64,000 bases of DNA from Paracoccaceae bacterium (GTDB lineage Bacteria; Pseudomonadota; Alphaproteobacteria; Rhodobacterales; Rhodobacteraceae): contig JAUYQR010000022.1 of the NCBI GenBank assembly GCA_030697175.1, forward strand, positions 1 to 64,000. The letters run 5' to 3'. The notes beneath the pieces were generated by a model, which saw nothing but the letters and a program-made list of their open reading frames with translations, had not been told where the DNA came from and ran no database searches. The translations under genes and the position numbers were made by a program. Position 1 is the stretch's first letter. The number at the start of each line of letters is the position of its first letter. This document shows positions 17,730 to 25,135 of this stretch, piece after piece.

Positions 17730-18650
17730 TTATTGCTGCGGCAGCCCTTCCAGTTCATCTTCCGTCATCTGGACATAGGCCCGCAGCGCACCGCCTTCGG
17801 TTTCCTGAACGATCCGCATCTGCGAAAGGTCCAGTGCAACCGGTTTTTCACCGATCCCAAGGAAACCACCGACATCGACAATGACCTGTGTCGCCTTGCC
17901 GTTGGCATCAAGGACGATGTCCGAGATCTCGCCAACGTCCTCGTCGTTCTGGCCGTAAACGCGAACCCCCATCAACTGGTCGGCGGTCAGGCTGGACGCG
18001 TCCATCTCGGTGCCTGGATTGGCGGCGCCTTCGGTCTCGGCGGCGGTGACATCGTTGGTTGCCGCTGCCGTGTCGTCGGTTGCACCTTCGGTTGCAGCCG
18101 TGGTGGAGCCATCTGTCGCTGCTGCATCGGCACCTTCGGCAGCCATGTCGTCTGCACCTTCGGCTGCGTCAGTCGCAGTGGCGTCGGTCGCGTCGCCGGT
18201 GGTCGAGTCCGTGGCCTCGGTTGCGGCCGCGTCGGTACGCACATACTCCGGTGCGCCTTCAAGAACGGTCCTGTCCGCATTGATGACAAGGAAGAAGTCG
18301 TTCATGTCGTCAGGCGTGGCGCTGTCCGAAACGAAGCGGATGCTTTCCATCGACAAGGCAACCTGGCGTTCGCCGATCCCCAGAAACCCGCCGATGTCGA
18401 TGAGCACTGAATCAACACGCCCGTCACGAGTAAGGATCACATCGTTGATCTCGCCGATATCGTTCCAATCCTGCTGGACACCTTCGATTTCTTCAGCGTC
18501 GACCTGGGCTTCGGCTGCATAGACGCGCTTTCCGATAAAGTCCGAGGCGGTGATAGCGGCCGGATCAATTTCGGTCCGGAACAGATCCTGAGCCGAGGCC
18601 GAGGCGCCAAGCACGAGGGCAACGGCTGTTCCAAGCAAAAGGCTTTTCAT
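17730..18650 (-). CDS. Exported protein with two PRC-barrel domains
   Basis: This 306-residue protein has a Sec signal (MKSLLLGTAVALVLGASASAQ), a first PRC-barrel (VYAAEAQVDAEEIEGVQQDWNDIGEINDVILTRDGRVDSVLIDIGGFLGIGERQVAL), a low-complexity Ala/Thr/Asp/Glu-rich linker of about 90 residues, and a second PRC-barrel (GVRVYGQNDEDVGEISDIVLDANGKATQVIVDVGGFLGIGEKPVAL). The two barrels are clearly a duplication: both hold D-GGFLGIGE. The protein should be periplasmic or surface-associated. A sigma-EcfG-type promoter (18705-18729) lies 55 bases upstream, placing it in the general stress regulon. Its ligand is unknown. Confidence 0.85.
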   Translation of the reverse strand: MKSLLLGTAVALVLGASASAQDLFRTEIDPAAITASDFIGKRVYAAEAQVDAEEIEGVQQDWNDIGEINDVILTRDGRVDSVLIDIGGFLGIGERQVALSMESIRFVSDSATPDDMNDFFLVINADRTVLEGAPEYVRTDAAATEATDSTTGDATDATATDAAEGADDMAAEGADAAATDGSTTAATEGATDDTAAATNDVTAAETEGAANPGTEMDASSLTADQLMGVRVYGQNDEDVGEISDIVLDANGKATQVIVDVGGFLGIGEKPVALDLSQMRIVQETEGGALRAYVQMTEDELEGLPQQ

Positions 18651-18704
18651 GGCTTTCTCCTAGCAAAGAGGCTGAATGCGCCCGCTCGGGGCGCTTGAAA
18701 ATCC

Positions 18705-18729
18705 AACGTGCAATCGGTCGGCCGGTTCC
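18705..18729 (-). promoter_or_regulatory. Sigma-EcfG-type promoter for the PRC-barrel gene
   Basis: On the minus strand GGAAC (18729-18725) and CGTT (18708-18705) are separated by exactly 16 bases, an exact match to the alphaproteobacterial EcfG consensus GGAAC-N16/17-CGTT. The -10 lies 55 bases before the start codon. The remaining gap to 18960 shows no gene. Confidence 0.8.
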
Positions 18730-18967
18730 GAATTTTTCAGATCTCGCTCTCTGTCGGCGACCTGTTGCGCAGTGCAGAAAATCTGTTTCTGGCGGGAACC
18801 GAATGAGCGGTCGGGTGTTTATATCGAGCCTGATCGCAAGGATGTCCCTCCCTGGCGATCAAAAGCGGATCTTCCCTGTCCGCGCTGGGCGTTTGCCGCC
18901 GATGATCCTGTTTCCCTTGCAGAGATCGTCGGCGGCGTTTTCTTTCCTGCCGTTGCGCGCAAATGCA

Positions 18968-18995
18968 AAGGCCCCGGGCTTTCACCCGAGGCCTT
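18968..18995 (-). terminator. Intrinsic terminator hairpin
   Basis: AAGGCCCCGGG and CCCGAGGCCTT pair over 11 positions with one mismatch around a six-base loop. It stands 21 bases beyond the stop of the exported protein gene at 19016-19495. Confidence 0.7.
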
Positions 18996-19015
18996 CAGCA
19001 ATTATGGCAGATGCC

Positions 19016-19495
19016 TTACTTCAGGCGGTCGACAACGCCTTGGGCAAAGGCCGCAATCATCGCGTCATAGTAGACGCGGCTGTCGGCCGGAAGGACGGTC
19101 ACATCGACATCAGCCGGAATGAGTGGCAGCGCGGTGTTCACGTCGACGGTCAACTGATAGCTGCCGAACCGCGAATTGTCGGAGGCGTGCGTCATCGACA
19201 CATCGCCAACCAGACGGGTATCCGCAAGTCCGAGTTTCTCCTCGAAACCGTTCGACAGCCAAACCTCTTCGAGGTCGATCTTCAGGTCGATGCCGTCGTC
19301 GGCTATCTGGTCCTCGATCTTGGCAACGATCGCATTTTCAAGATCGTCAGCGATCGAGGTCCAGTATTCAGCGGCGCGGGGGTTTTCGATGGCCGAGAGC
19401 TCGACCGCCACGTCAACGCTTTTGACGGTGGCGGCGGTGCCGGCAGTGGTGAAGGTAAGCGCGGCAAGGCTGCCAAGGGCCAGTGTGCGGAACAT
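19016..19495 (-). CDS. Small exported protein of unknown function, stress-promoter driven
   Basis: I do not recognise the family of this 159-residue protein. It has a clear signal peptide (MFRTLALGSLAALTFTTAGTAA) and a mature part of about 137 residues without cysteines or membrane helices. The mature part opens with VKSVDVAVELSAIENPRAAEYW, contains two acidic helices (LENAIVAKIEDQIADDGIDLKIDLEEV), and ends in a strand-rich region (YQLTVDVNTALPL...DVTVLPADSRVYYDAMIAAFAQGVVDRLK). It is probably periplasmic. An exact EcfG-type promoter (19551-19575) lies 56 bases upstream and an intrinsic terminator follows, so it is a stand-alone member of the general stress regulon beside phyR. Confidence 0.75.
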   Translation of the reverse strand: MFRTLALGSLAALTFTTAGTAATVKSVDVAVELSAIENPRAAEYWTSIADDLENAIVAKIEDQIADDGIDLKIDLEEVWLSNGFEEKLGLADTRLVGDVSMTHASDNSRFGSYQLTVDVNTALPLIPADVDVTVLPADSRVYYDAMIAAFAQGVVDRLK

Positions 19496-19550
19496 AAGTC
19501 GTCTCCTGGATAAGGTGTGCGCAGCGAACAGTTGCTGCCAGCCCTTGGAG

Positions 19551-19575
19551 AACGCGCCCGCATCATTCCGGTTCC
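19551..19575 (-). promoter_or_regulatory. Sigma-EcfG-type promoter for the small exported protein
   Basis: Minus-strand GGAAC (19575-19571) and CGTT (19554-19551) are spaced by 16 bases, an exact consensus match, 56 bases before the start codon at 19495. Confidence 0.8.
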
Positions 19576-19589
19576 CCGGAACGGAATTC

Positions 19590-19614
19590 GCCTGCCCGGT
19601 TTGCCCGGGCAGGC
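19590..19614 (-). terminator. Strong hairpin downstream of phyR
   Basis: GCCTGCCCGG (19590-19599) pairs perfectly with 19605-19614 around a five-base loop, 14 bases past the phyR stop. It lacks a clear U-tract, so termination strength is uncertain. Confidence 0.5.
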
Positions 19615-19627
19615 AAGTCAGCCATCC

Positions 19628-20437
19628 TCAGGCATTCAGCGTTTCGGTGCTGGCGAAGAACATTGCCTGCGACACCGCCGAGCGTACCTGATCTTCCGCG
19701 TAGGGCTTGGTAATGAGAAATGCAGGCTCTGGCCGCTCACCGGTGAGCAGGCGTTCGGGGAAGGCGGTGATGAAGATCACCGGCGTGTCACCCGTCATCT
19801 TCAAAATGTCATTGACCGCGTCGATCCCCGACGAGCGATCGGCAAGCTGAATATCGGCCAGAATCAGATCGGGGCGTTCACGTCGTGCAAGTTCCACCGC
19901 TTCGCTGCGCGTGGCTGCGATACCGGTCACGTCATGTCCCATTTCCCGAACGATGGCAGCGATGTCCATCGAGATGATCGCCTCATCCTCGATGATCATC
20001 ACCCGGCCCGAGACCGAGGAATGCATCTCCCGCACGGCCGTCTCGATCAGATGCACGACATCATCCTGATCGGTTTGCATGATCTGAGCAATCTCGCCCA
20101 CGTCGAAACCTTCGATGGCATGCAACAGCATCGCCTCGCGGGTGTTCGGCGTCAGGTGGGCCATGTGAGCCTGTGCTGTCGCGGACAGCCGGGTATCGGC
20201 TTCGCCAACGGGCGCCCCGGCGCTGGACCAGACAAGATGAAACGCATGGAACAGGCCGACCTTGGGTTCCAGGTCTGGCGCCAGCGCGGCGCTGTCGGCC
20301 AGAATAGCCTCCAGTGTGGCGGCGGCGTAGCTGTCGCCAGTGGTTTGGCTTCCCGTCAAGGCGCGGGCGTACCGGCGCAAATAGGGCAGGTTGTGCGTGA
20401 TTGCCGTGACAGACGGCTGCAGAGCCCGGGCTTGCAT
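19628..20437 (-). CDS. phyR: General stress response anti-anti-sigma regulator PhyR
   Basis: The 269-residue protein has the PhyR layout. The N-terminal sigma-factor-like domain (residues about 1-137) includes an SL4-like region, LTPNTREAMLLHAIEGFDVGEIAQIMQTDQDDVVHLI. The C-terminal receiver (about 143-260) includes VMIIEDEAIISMDI, the phospho-acceptor Asp in PDLILADIQLAD, and the conserved FITAFPE and TKPY positions. When phosphorylated, PhyR sequesters NepR and frees the EcfG sigma factor. A GGGAG ribosome site lies about 11 bases before the ATG. It is transcribed away from nepR through an interleaved EcfG-type promoter, giving positive feedback. Confidence 0.95.
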   Translation of the reverse strand: MQARALQPSVTAITHNLPYLRRYARALTGSQTTGDSYAAATLEAILADSAALAPDLEPKVGLFHAFHLVWSSAGAPVGEADTRLSATAQAHMAHLTPNTREAMLLHAIEGFDVGEIAQIMQTDQDDVVHLIETAVREMHSSVSGRVMIIEDEAIISMDIAAIVREMGHDVTGIAATRSEAVELARRERPDLILADIQLADRSSGIDAVNDILKMTGDTPVIFITAFPERLLTGERPEPAFLITKPYAEDQVRSAVSQAMFFASTETLNA

Positions 20438-20467
20438 CGATTATTTTACTCCCAATCAAACTGTCCC

Positions 20468-20493
20468 GGAACCAAACGCATTGGTGCGACGTT
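20468..20493 (+). promoter_or_regulatory. Sigma-EcfG-type promoter for nepR (interleaved)
   Basis: Plus-strand GGAAC (20468-20472) and CGTT (20490-20493) with exactly 17 bases between. Transcription should start close to 20500, which favours the nepR start at 20528 over the in-frame ATG at 20501. Confidence 0.85.
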
Positions 20494-20500
20494 TGGTTCC
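20475..20500 (-). promoter_or_regulatory. Sigma-EcfG-type promoter for phyR (interleaved)
   Basis: Minus-strand GGAAC (20500-20496) and CGTT (20478-20475) with exactly 17 bases between. It interleaves with the nepR promoter on the opposite strand: GGAACCAAACG and its complement form an 11-bp inverted repeat at 20468-20500, so each strand's -35 overlaps the other's -10 region. Confidence 0.85.
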
Positions 20501-20527
20501 ATGATAAAGAGGCGGGCAGAAACAAAG

Positions 20528-20713
20528 ATGTATGCGGACGTGGTGGACAGCAATCCCAAAAACCGGATGCGTCTTCAGATCGACGAGAACCTGAAACGCA
20601 TTTATGGTGAGACCCTGAGCGAGCCTGTCCCTGACAGACTTATGTCTTTGCTTGAAGAATTGCGCAAGAAGGCGGCGGCCACAGATGCCGATGACCCTGC
20701 GGATCTTCCGTGA
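20528..20713 (+). CDS. nepR: Anti-sigma factor NepR
   Basis: This 61-residue protein has the NepR core RMRLQIDENLKRIYGETLSEPVPDRLMSLLEELR, the two-helix segment that binds either EcfG or phosphorylated PhyR, with short disordered ends. I chose the ATG at 20528; an in-frame ATG at 20501 would add nine residues but lies almost at the predicted transcription start. In most alphaproteobacteria nepR is followed by ecfG. Here the next gene, 45 bases on, is a HisKA_2 histidine kinase, so the cognate sigma factor must be encoded elsewhere. Confidence 0.93.
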   Translation: MYADVVDSNPKNRMRLQIDENLKRIYGETLSEPVPDRLMSLLEELRKKAAATDADDPADLP

Positions 20714-20758
20714 AGAAAGCCGCCGCTGATGGCGTGATCTCGCCCGGAGTAGGCGCGC

Positions 20759-22546
20759 ATGACCGGCGGTGAGCGCAGGCCAGTTGCCTCGCGCCTGGCC
20801 ATCCGCTTTGCAATTATCCTGGCCCTGGCGCTGCTTCCGGCAGGCGTCATAGCATTCATCAAGACTGATGCCCTGGAAAGCGAGGTCGAAGCGCGCAACG
20901 AGGCAGCGTTGATGGGGGCCACGGTGCAGGCCGCGATGGCCGAGACGGGCCTGATACGGCGCGTCCGCGGCATGGTGGCCAGCCTGTCGCATCTGACGCC
21001 GACTGTGATCAACGACCCGGCAGCCTGTAGCGAGTTGATGCGGGGTGTAGCCGAGGAAGAACCTACCGCGTCCCTGGTTGCGTTCGTACCTGTATCGGGG
21101 GTTATGACCTGCTCTTCGGCGGGGCGCACCTACGCCTTTTCCGGCAACCCGCTCTTTGAAAAGGTGGTCCGGCTGCGCGAACCGGGCTTCGTGGTGAACC
21201 CCCGCGGGCCGGTATCGGGCACGTCGGTCCTTGGTATCTCGCATCCCGTGCTGGGCGCAGCCGGCGATTTTATGGGCTATGTTGTGGTGTCGCTGTCGCA
21301 CAACGCCCTCAACGAGCTTCGGCTGGATACCTTCGACAGCACCCACGGCAGCACGGCCGCACCAGTAGAATTCTGGACCTTCGACCGGGACGGAACCTTG
21401 CTTACCTCGAACCTTGACCTCGCTGCCGCCGCAAAGCGGGTTCCCGCCTCACGACCGTTGGCGGAGTTTGTCGGAACGGGATCGACGGTGGTTCAGGATA
21501 CGTCACGCGATGGGCAGAAGATGAGCTATGCCATCGTGCCGATCGTTCCCGGCGACCTTTACCTGATGAGCGCATTTCGGCGTGAACTGACCGACGTCGG
21601 TGGCGGCCTTTCCGCCTATATGCCCACTCTTCTGATGTGGCTGATCGGGTTGGTTGCCGCCGGTCTGGCGGCCGAGTTTCTGGTGACACGGCATGTCCGC
21701 ACGCTGAACCGCGCCATTGTGAGCTTTGCGCGTGGCGACCGCCGCCTGCAGGCCATCGACCTTGATAATGCCCCGGTGGAACTGCAAGAACTGGCCTCGG
21801 CCTATACCGCGATGACCGAAAGCATCACGCGAAGCGAAGCCGAACTGGAAGATTCGGTGCATCAGAAAGAAGTGTTGCTGCGCGAGGTGCATCATCGCGT
21901 GAAGAACAACCTTCAGCTGATTTCGTCGATCATGAACATCCAGTTGCGCAGCGCCGAAAGCGCCGAGGCCAAGACGCTGCTGCGCAACCTGCAAGAGCGG
22001 ATCATGTCACTGGCCACAGTGCATCGCGGGCTTTACCAGACCAGCGGGCTTGCCGATGTCAGGGCGCGCGAGTTGATCCCGGATATCCTTCGCCAGATCA
22101 CCTCGATCTCCTCCGGGCCGGAAAAACCCTTCGTCACCGAAACCGACATCGACGATCTGCGGTTGGTTCCGGATCAGGCCATCCCGCTGTCCTTATTGCT
22201 GGCCGAGGCGTTGACCAACGCGATGAAGCACGCCGGTGCCACGCGAGACAGGCCCGGCAAGCTGCGAGTGCGCCTGAAACGGTCTGGCGGCAGTGAAGCG
22301 ATATTGCAGGTCAGCAACAGCCGCCCCGATGTATCCATGCGTGCGCGTATCCCCGCCTCCAGCACCGGGATCGGCACGCAACTGATCATGGCCTTCGTCC
22401 AGCAACTGGGCGGCCGCACCGACTCGGGCGAGGATGACGCCGAATATCACATGCGCGTCACGTTCCCCGTCTCGCCCCTCGTAACGGCCGAGAACCGGGA
22501 ACGAAACGAGGCTTCCTCCGATAAGCTTGGGAACGATCCGGTGTGA
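20759..22546 (+). CDS. Membrane histidine kinase, HisKA_2 (HWE-related) type, likely PhyR kinase
   Basis: The 595-residue protein has an N-terminal membrane helix (about 15-33), a periplasmic sensory domain (about 34-280), and a second helix (about 285-305, TLLMWLIGLVAAGLAAEFLV). A HAMP-like linker, the phosphorylation motif LLREVHHRVKNNLQLISSIMN (near residue 375) and a C-terminal ATPase domain (LLAEALTNAMKHA; STGIGTQLIMAF) follow. HisKA_2/HWE kinases are the usual phosphodonors for PhyR, and the position next to nepR makes this the likely input of the local general stress response. The periplasmic region looks like a Cache-type sensor; its signal is unknown. Confidence 0.88.
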   Translation: MTGGERRPVASRLAIRFAIILALALLPAGVIAFIKTDALESEVEARNEAALMGATVQAAMAETGLIRRVRGMVASLSHLTPTVINDPAACSELMRGVAEEEPTASLVAFVPVSGVMTCSSAGRTYAFSGNPLFEKVVRLREPGFVVNPRGPVSGTSVLGISHPVLGAAGDFMGYVVVSLSHNALNELRLDTFDSTHGSTAAPVEFWTFDRDGTLLTSNLDLAAAAKRVPASRPLAEFVGTGSTVVQDTSRDGQKMSYAIVPIVPGDLYLMSAFRRELTDVGGGLSAYMPTLLMWLIGLVAAGLAAEFLVTRHVRTLNRAIVSFARGDRRLQAIDLDNAPVELQELASAYTAMTESITRSEAELEDSVHQKEVLLREVHHRVKNNLQLISSIMNIQLRSAESAEAKTLLRNLQERIMSLATVHRGLYQTSGLADVRARELIPDILRQITSISSGPEKPFVTETDIDDLRLVPDQAIPLSLLLAEALTNAMKHAGATRDRPGKLRVRLKRSGGSEAILQVSNSRPDVSMRARIPASSTGIGTQLIMAFVQQLGGRTDSGEDDAEYHMRVTFPVSPLVTAENRERNEASSDKLGNDPV

Positions 22547-22591
22547 TCAGGCGTTTGCCCCATGTGCCTGAAACCAGATCGAGAGTGCGAA

Positions 22592-24154
22592 ATGCCGGGC
22601 GCCACGCGGTCAGTCAAAATACTGCTGACAGCAGCCGAAGCCTACCCGGCGCTGGAACGTGCGTTTCTGGCGGCCAAGACGGAAATCTGGGCCAGTTTCA
22701 TGATCTTCGATCTGTCGACGCGGCTGCGATCCGACGAAGGCCGCGCCATTGGCAAGACTTGGTTCGATCTGGTGGTCCACACGCTCAATCGCGGTGTGGC
22801 GCTGCACATCTCCATCAGTGATGTCGATCCGATTGCGCGGGCCGCCATGCACCGCGCTGCATGTCGCCACCAGCGCATGTTCTTTGCGGCCGCTGGTGTG
22901 GCGGAACCGGGGGCGAAATTACACGTCAGGCGGCTGCGCCATTCGGCTGAAACCGGCGTGCTGATCCGGCTGCTGATCTGGCCTTACATCATGCAGAAGG
23001 TGTTTCGCACCGCACGCTGGCTGAACCGCCAGACGCCCGCAATCCGGCAAGCCGCTTTGCGCGACATGGAAGGGGCCGTGCGCAACCTGCATGTCCGCAA
23101 GGATGGCACGGTCCGGCCCAAATTCCGCGCGCTGCCGCGCTTGTTTCCGTCGCTGCACCACCAAAAGCTCGCGGTGATCGACCGCAAGCTTCTTTACATC
23201 GGCGGTCTTGATCTGGACGAGCGCCGCTATGACACCCCGTTCCACCGTCGGCCGGGCGACGAGACGTGGCATGACGTGCAACTGATGATCGAGGGCGCGG
23301 TGGTGGCCGAGGCGCAGGCGCACCTTGAGACGTTCAGCGACGTGATCGACGGTCGCATTGCCCCGGCCCGAACAAGGCGCCTGTTGCGCACCTTGTCACG
23401 CCCGCGTCGGCACAGCCTCTGGCACTTTGGGCCTGAACCGCTGGTCACAGAATTCTATTCGGCTCATGGTGTTCTGGCCCGCCGCGCCAAAGACCTCATT
23501 TACATCGAGACGCAGTATTTTCGCGACCCGTCGCTCGCCAAGGTTCTGGCCGAGCAGGCACGGCGCAAACCGTCGCTGAAGTTGATCCTTATCTTGCCGG
23601 CAGCCCCTGATGATGTCGCCTTCGATGGTCGGCGCGGGCTGGACGCTCGCTTTGGCGAAGCGATGCAAGCCCGCGCGCTGCGAATTCTGCGAGGCGGCTT
23701 TGGGGCCAGGCTGTTCGTAGGGTCGCCCGCCCAGCCGCGCCCGGCCCTACCCGATGGCAGGGCCGATCCGGCTGACCGTCGTGACCGGCATTTTGGTGCA
23801 CCCATGGTTTATGTACATGCGAAGGTATCGGTTTTCGACGACTTCGCGGCAGTGGTGTCCTCGGCCAACCTGAACGGGCGCAGTCTTCGGTGGGATACCG
23901 AGGCGGGCGTTTATCTGAACGCGCCGAACGACGTTCTGGAATTGCGCCACCGGGTCATGGCACATTGGTTGCCGCCCGATACCGGCCCGGAAGCATATGA
24001 TATGCAGACCGCACTGGCGTTCTGGAAGACCCATGCCTGGCGCAACGCCGCGCGGCATCCGCGCGACCGCCAAGGCTATCTTCTGCCGCATGATTTCGCC
24101 GCAGCTGAAGCGTTTGGCCGAAAACCGCCGATCTTGCCAGGCGAATTCGTCTGA
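22592..24154 (+). CDS. Phospholipase D-like (cardiolipin synthase-type) protein
   Basis: This 520-residue protein has two HKD motifs: HHQKLAVIDRKLLYIGGLDLDERRYD (near residue 190) and YVHAKVSVFDDFAAVVSSANLNGRSLRWDTE (near residue 410). The pair defines the PLD superfamily, so phosphatidyl transfer or phosphodiester hydrolysis at the membrane is likely. No signal peptide is evident, though a hydrophobic segment occurs near residue 130. The start at 22592 (MPGATRSVKILL) is preferred over 22562. It lies 45 bases after the kinase and may be part of the nepR operon, tying membrane remodelling to the stress response. Confidence 0.85.
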   Translation: MPGATRSVKILLTAAEAYPALERAFLAAKTEIWASFMIFDLSTRLRSDEGRAIGKTWFDLVVHTLNRGVALHISISDVDPIARAAMHRAACRHQRMFFAAAGVAEPGAKLHVRRLRHSAETGVLIRLLIWPYIMQKVFRTARWLNRQTPAIRQAALRDMEGAVRNLHVRKDGTVRPKFRALPRLFPSLHHQKLAVIDRKLLYIGGLDLDERRYDTPFHRRPGDETWHDVQLMIEGAVVAEAQAHLETFSDVIDGRIAPARTRRLLRTLSRPRRHSLWHFGPEPLVTEFYSAHGVLARRAKDLIYIETQYFRDPSLAKVLAEQARRKPSLKLILILPAAPDDVAFDGRRGLDARFGEAMQARALRILRGGFGARLFVGSPAQPRPALPDGRADPADRRDRHFGAPMVYVHAKVSVFDDFAAVVSSANLNGRSLRWDTEAGVYLNAPNDVLELRHRVMAHWLPPDTGPEAYDMQTALAFWKTHAWRNAARHPRDRQGYLLPHDFAAAEAFGRKPPILPGEFV

Positions 24155-24166
24155 TCATCGCTGGAT

Positions 24167-24192
24167 GGAACCCGATACCCAAGCGCGGGGTT
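24167..24192 (+). promoter_or_regulatory. Probable sigma-EcfG promoter for the CsbD gene
   Basis: GGAAC (24167-24171), 17 bases, then GGTT (24189-24192): one mismatch to the CGTT -10. The -10 lies 42 bases before the CsbD start. CsbD genes are classic general-stress targets, which supports the call. Confidence 0.6.
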
Positions 24193-24233
24193 TTGACTGC
24201 AGTAGGCATGTCCGCCCGAACAAGGAGAAAACC

Positions 24234-24431
24234 ATGAATTGGGATCAGATCGAAGGCAAGTGGAAGCAGTACGCCGGCAAGGCAAAGGAAGCCTGGGGCG
24301 ACCTTACTGATGACGACCTTGACCGCGCTGCCGGCAAGCGTGACCAGATGATCGGCCTCGTGCAGGAAAAGTACGGCAAGACCAAAAATGATGCCGAGCG
24401 CGAGGTCGACGACTGGTTCCGCCGGCTCTGA
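24234..24431 (+). CDS. CsbD-family stress protein
   Basis: The 65-residue protein matches the CsbD family along its length: MNWDQIEGKWKQYAGKAKEAWGDLTDDDL, a GKRDQMIGLVQEKYGKTK segment, and the end DAEREVDDWFRRL. These are small, acidic, helical cytoplasmic proteins strongly induced by general stress in many bacteria; the molecular role is unknown. AAGGAG lies seven bases before the ATG. A near-consensus EcfG promoter precedes it. Confidence 0.92.
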   Translation: MNWDQIEGKWKQYAGKAKEAWGDLTDDDLDRAAGKRDQMIGLVQEKYGKTKNDAEREVDDWFRRL

Positions 24432-24477
24432 CACATCCGTCCATGCTAGCTCGGGCGCGCTTTCGGGCGCGCCTGTT

Positions 24478-25135
24478 TCAGGGTGGCTCGTCGGGTTCGA
24501 TGGCCGCCGCCGCAAAAGTCCGGTTCGCACACTGCGTGCAGATCGTTTCGTCCAGATCCGCCGGGCTGCCGCACGCGCTGCAAAACCGCGAGGCAAGGCG
24601 GAGCGGGGTCGGCGAATGGGCGGTGTGGGGCGGCAACAGGGCAAGGCCGCATACCGTCCCCCGGTTGCGAAACACGCTGGACGTGCCACTGGTTTCCAGT
24701 CGGGCATGTGCGACCCGCCCGAGGTTTCGGATGCCATGCTCGCGCAGCCCTTCGAACAGTTCCTCCCGGCTGACCTTCAGCGCACGCAGCGCCTTCAGGT
24801 TGATCCTTCCGTTGTCCGCAACCGTGACGCTTCGGCCTGAAAACACCCGTCGCACCAGCGGGCTTTCCACCATGCCAATGTCCATCAGCTTGTTGATGAT
24901 CACGAGCAGAGTGACCAACATCATCGCGTCAACAGCGGCACGTCCCCGTAGAACATCGCATCCCCGACAGCCGAGCCGAGTGCCACGACCAGAAGGAACT
25001 CCACCACCGACATCTGCGCGACGCCTCGCCCGCCGATCCAGCGGATGAGCAGCAGCGAGTAGGCGTAGATGATCAGCGTCCGGATCACGATTTCCAGCAG
25101 AAAACCGATCGGTTGGTCGCCAATGAAGCCGCGCG
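24478..25135 (-). pseudogene. DUF421 (YetF-like) membrane protein, frameshifted
   Basis: Two minus-strand frames together spell a DUF421 protein. The upstream frame reads RTLIIYAYSLLLIRWIGGRGVAQMSVVEFLLVVALGSAVGDAMFYGDVPLLT and stops at 24921-24923. The downstream frame continues AMMLVTLLVIINKLMDIGMVESPLVRRVFSG to 24478. One missing base near 24927-24930 separates them: restoring it would give the family's expected LLTAMML join. No good start codon is visible for the upstream frame, which runs into the ABC ATPase gene. The C-terminus carries a zinc-ribbon-like pair (CSACG, CTQC) not usual for the family. It is either a decaying gene or has a sequencing error; the missing start argues for decay. 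Confidence 0.7.

Noticed and set aside
24443-25048. Plus-strand open frame across the DUF421 region
   Set aside because: Ser/Arg-rich shadow; the minus strand carries family-like sequence in both halves.
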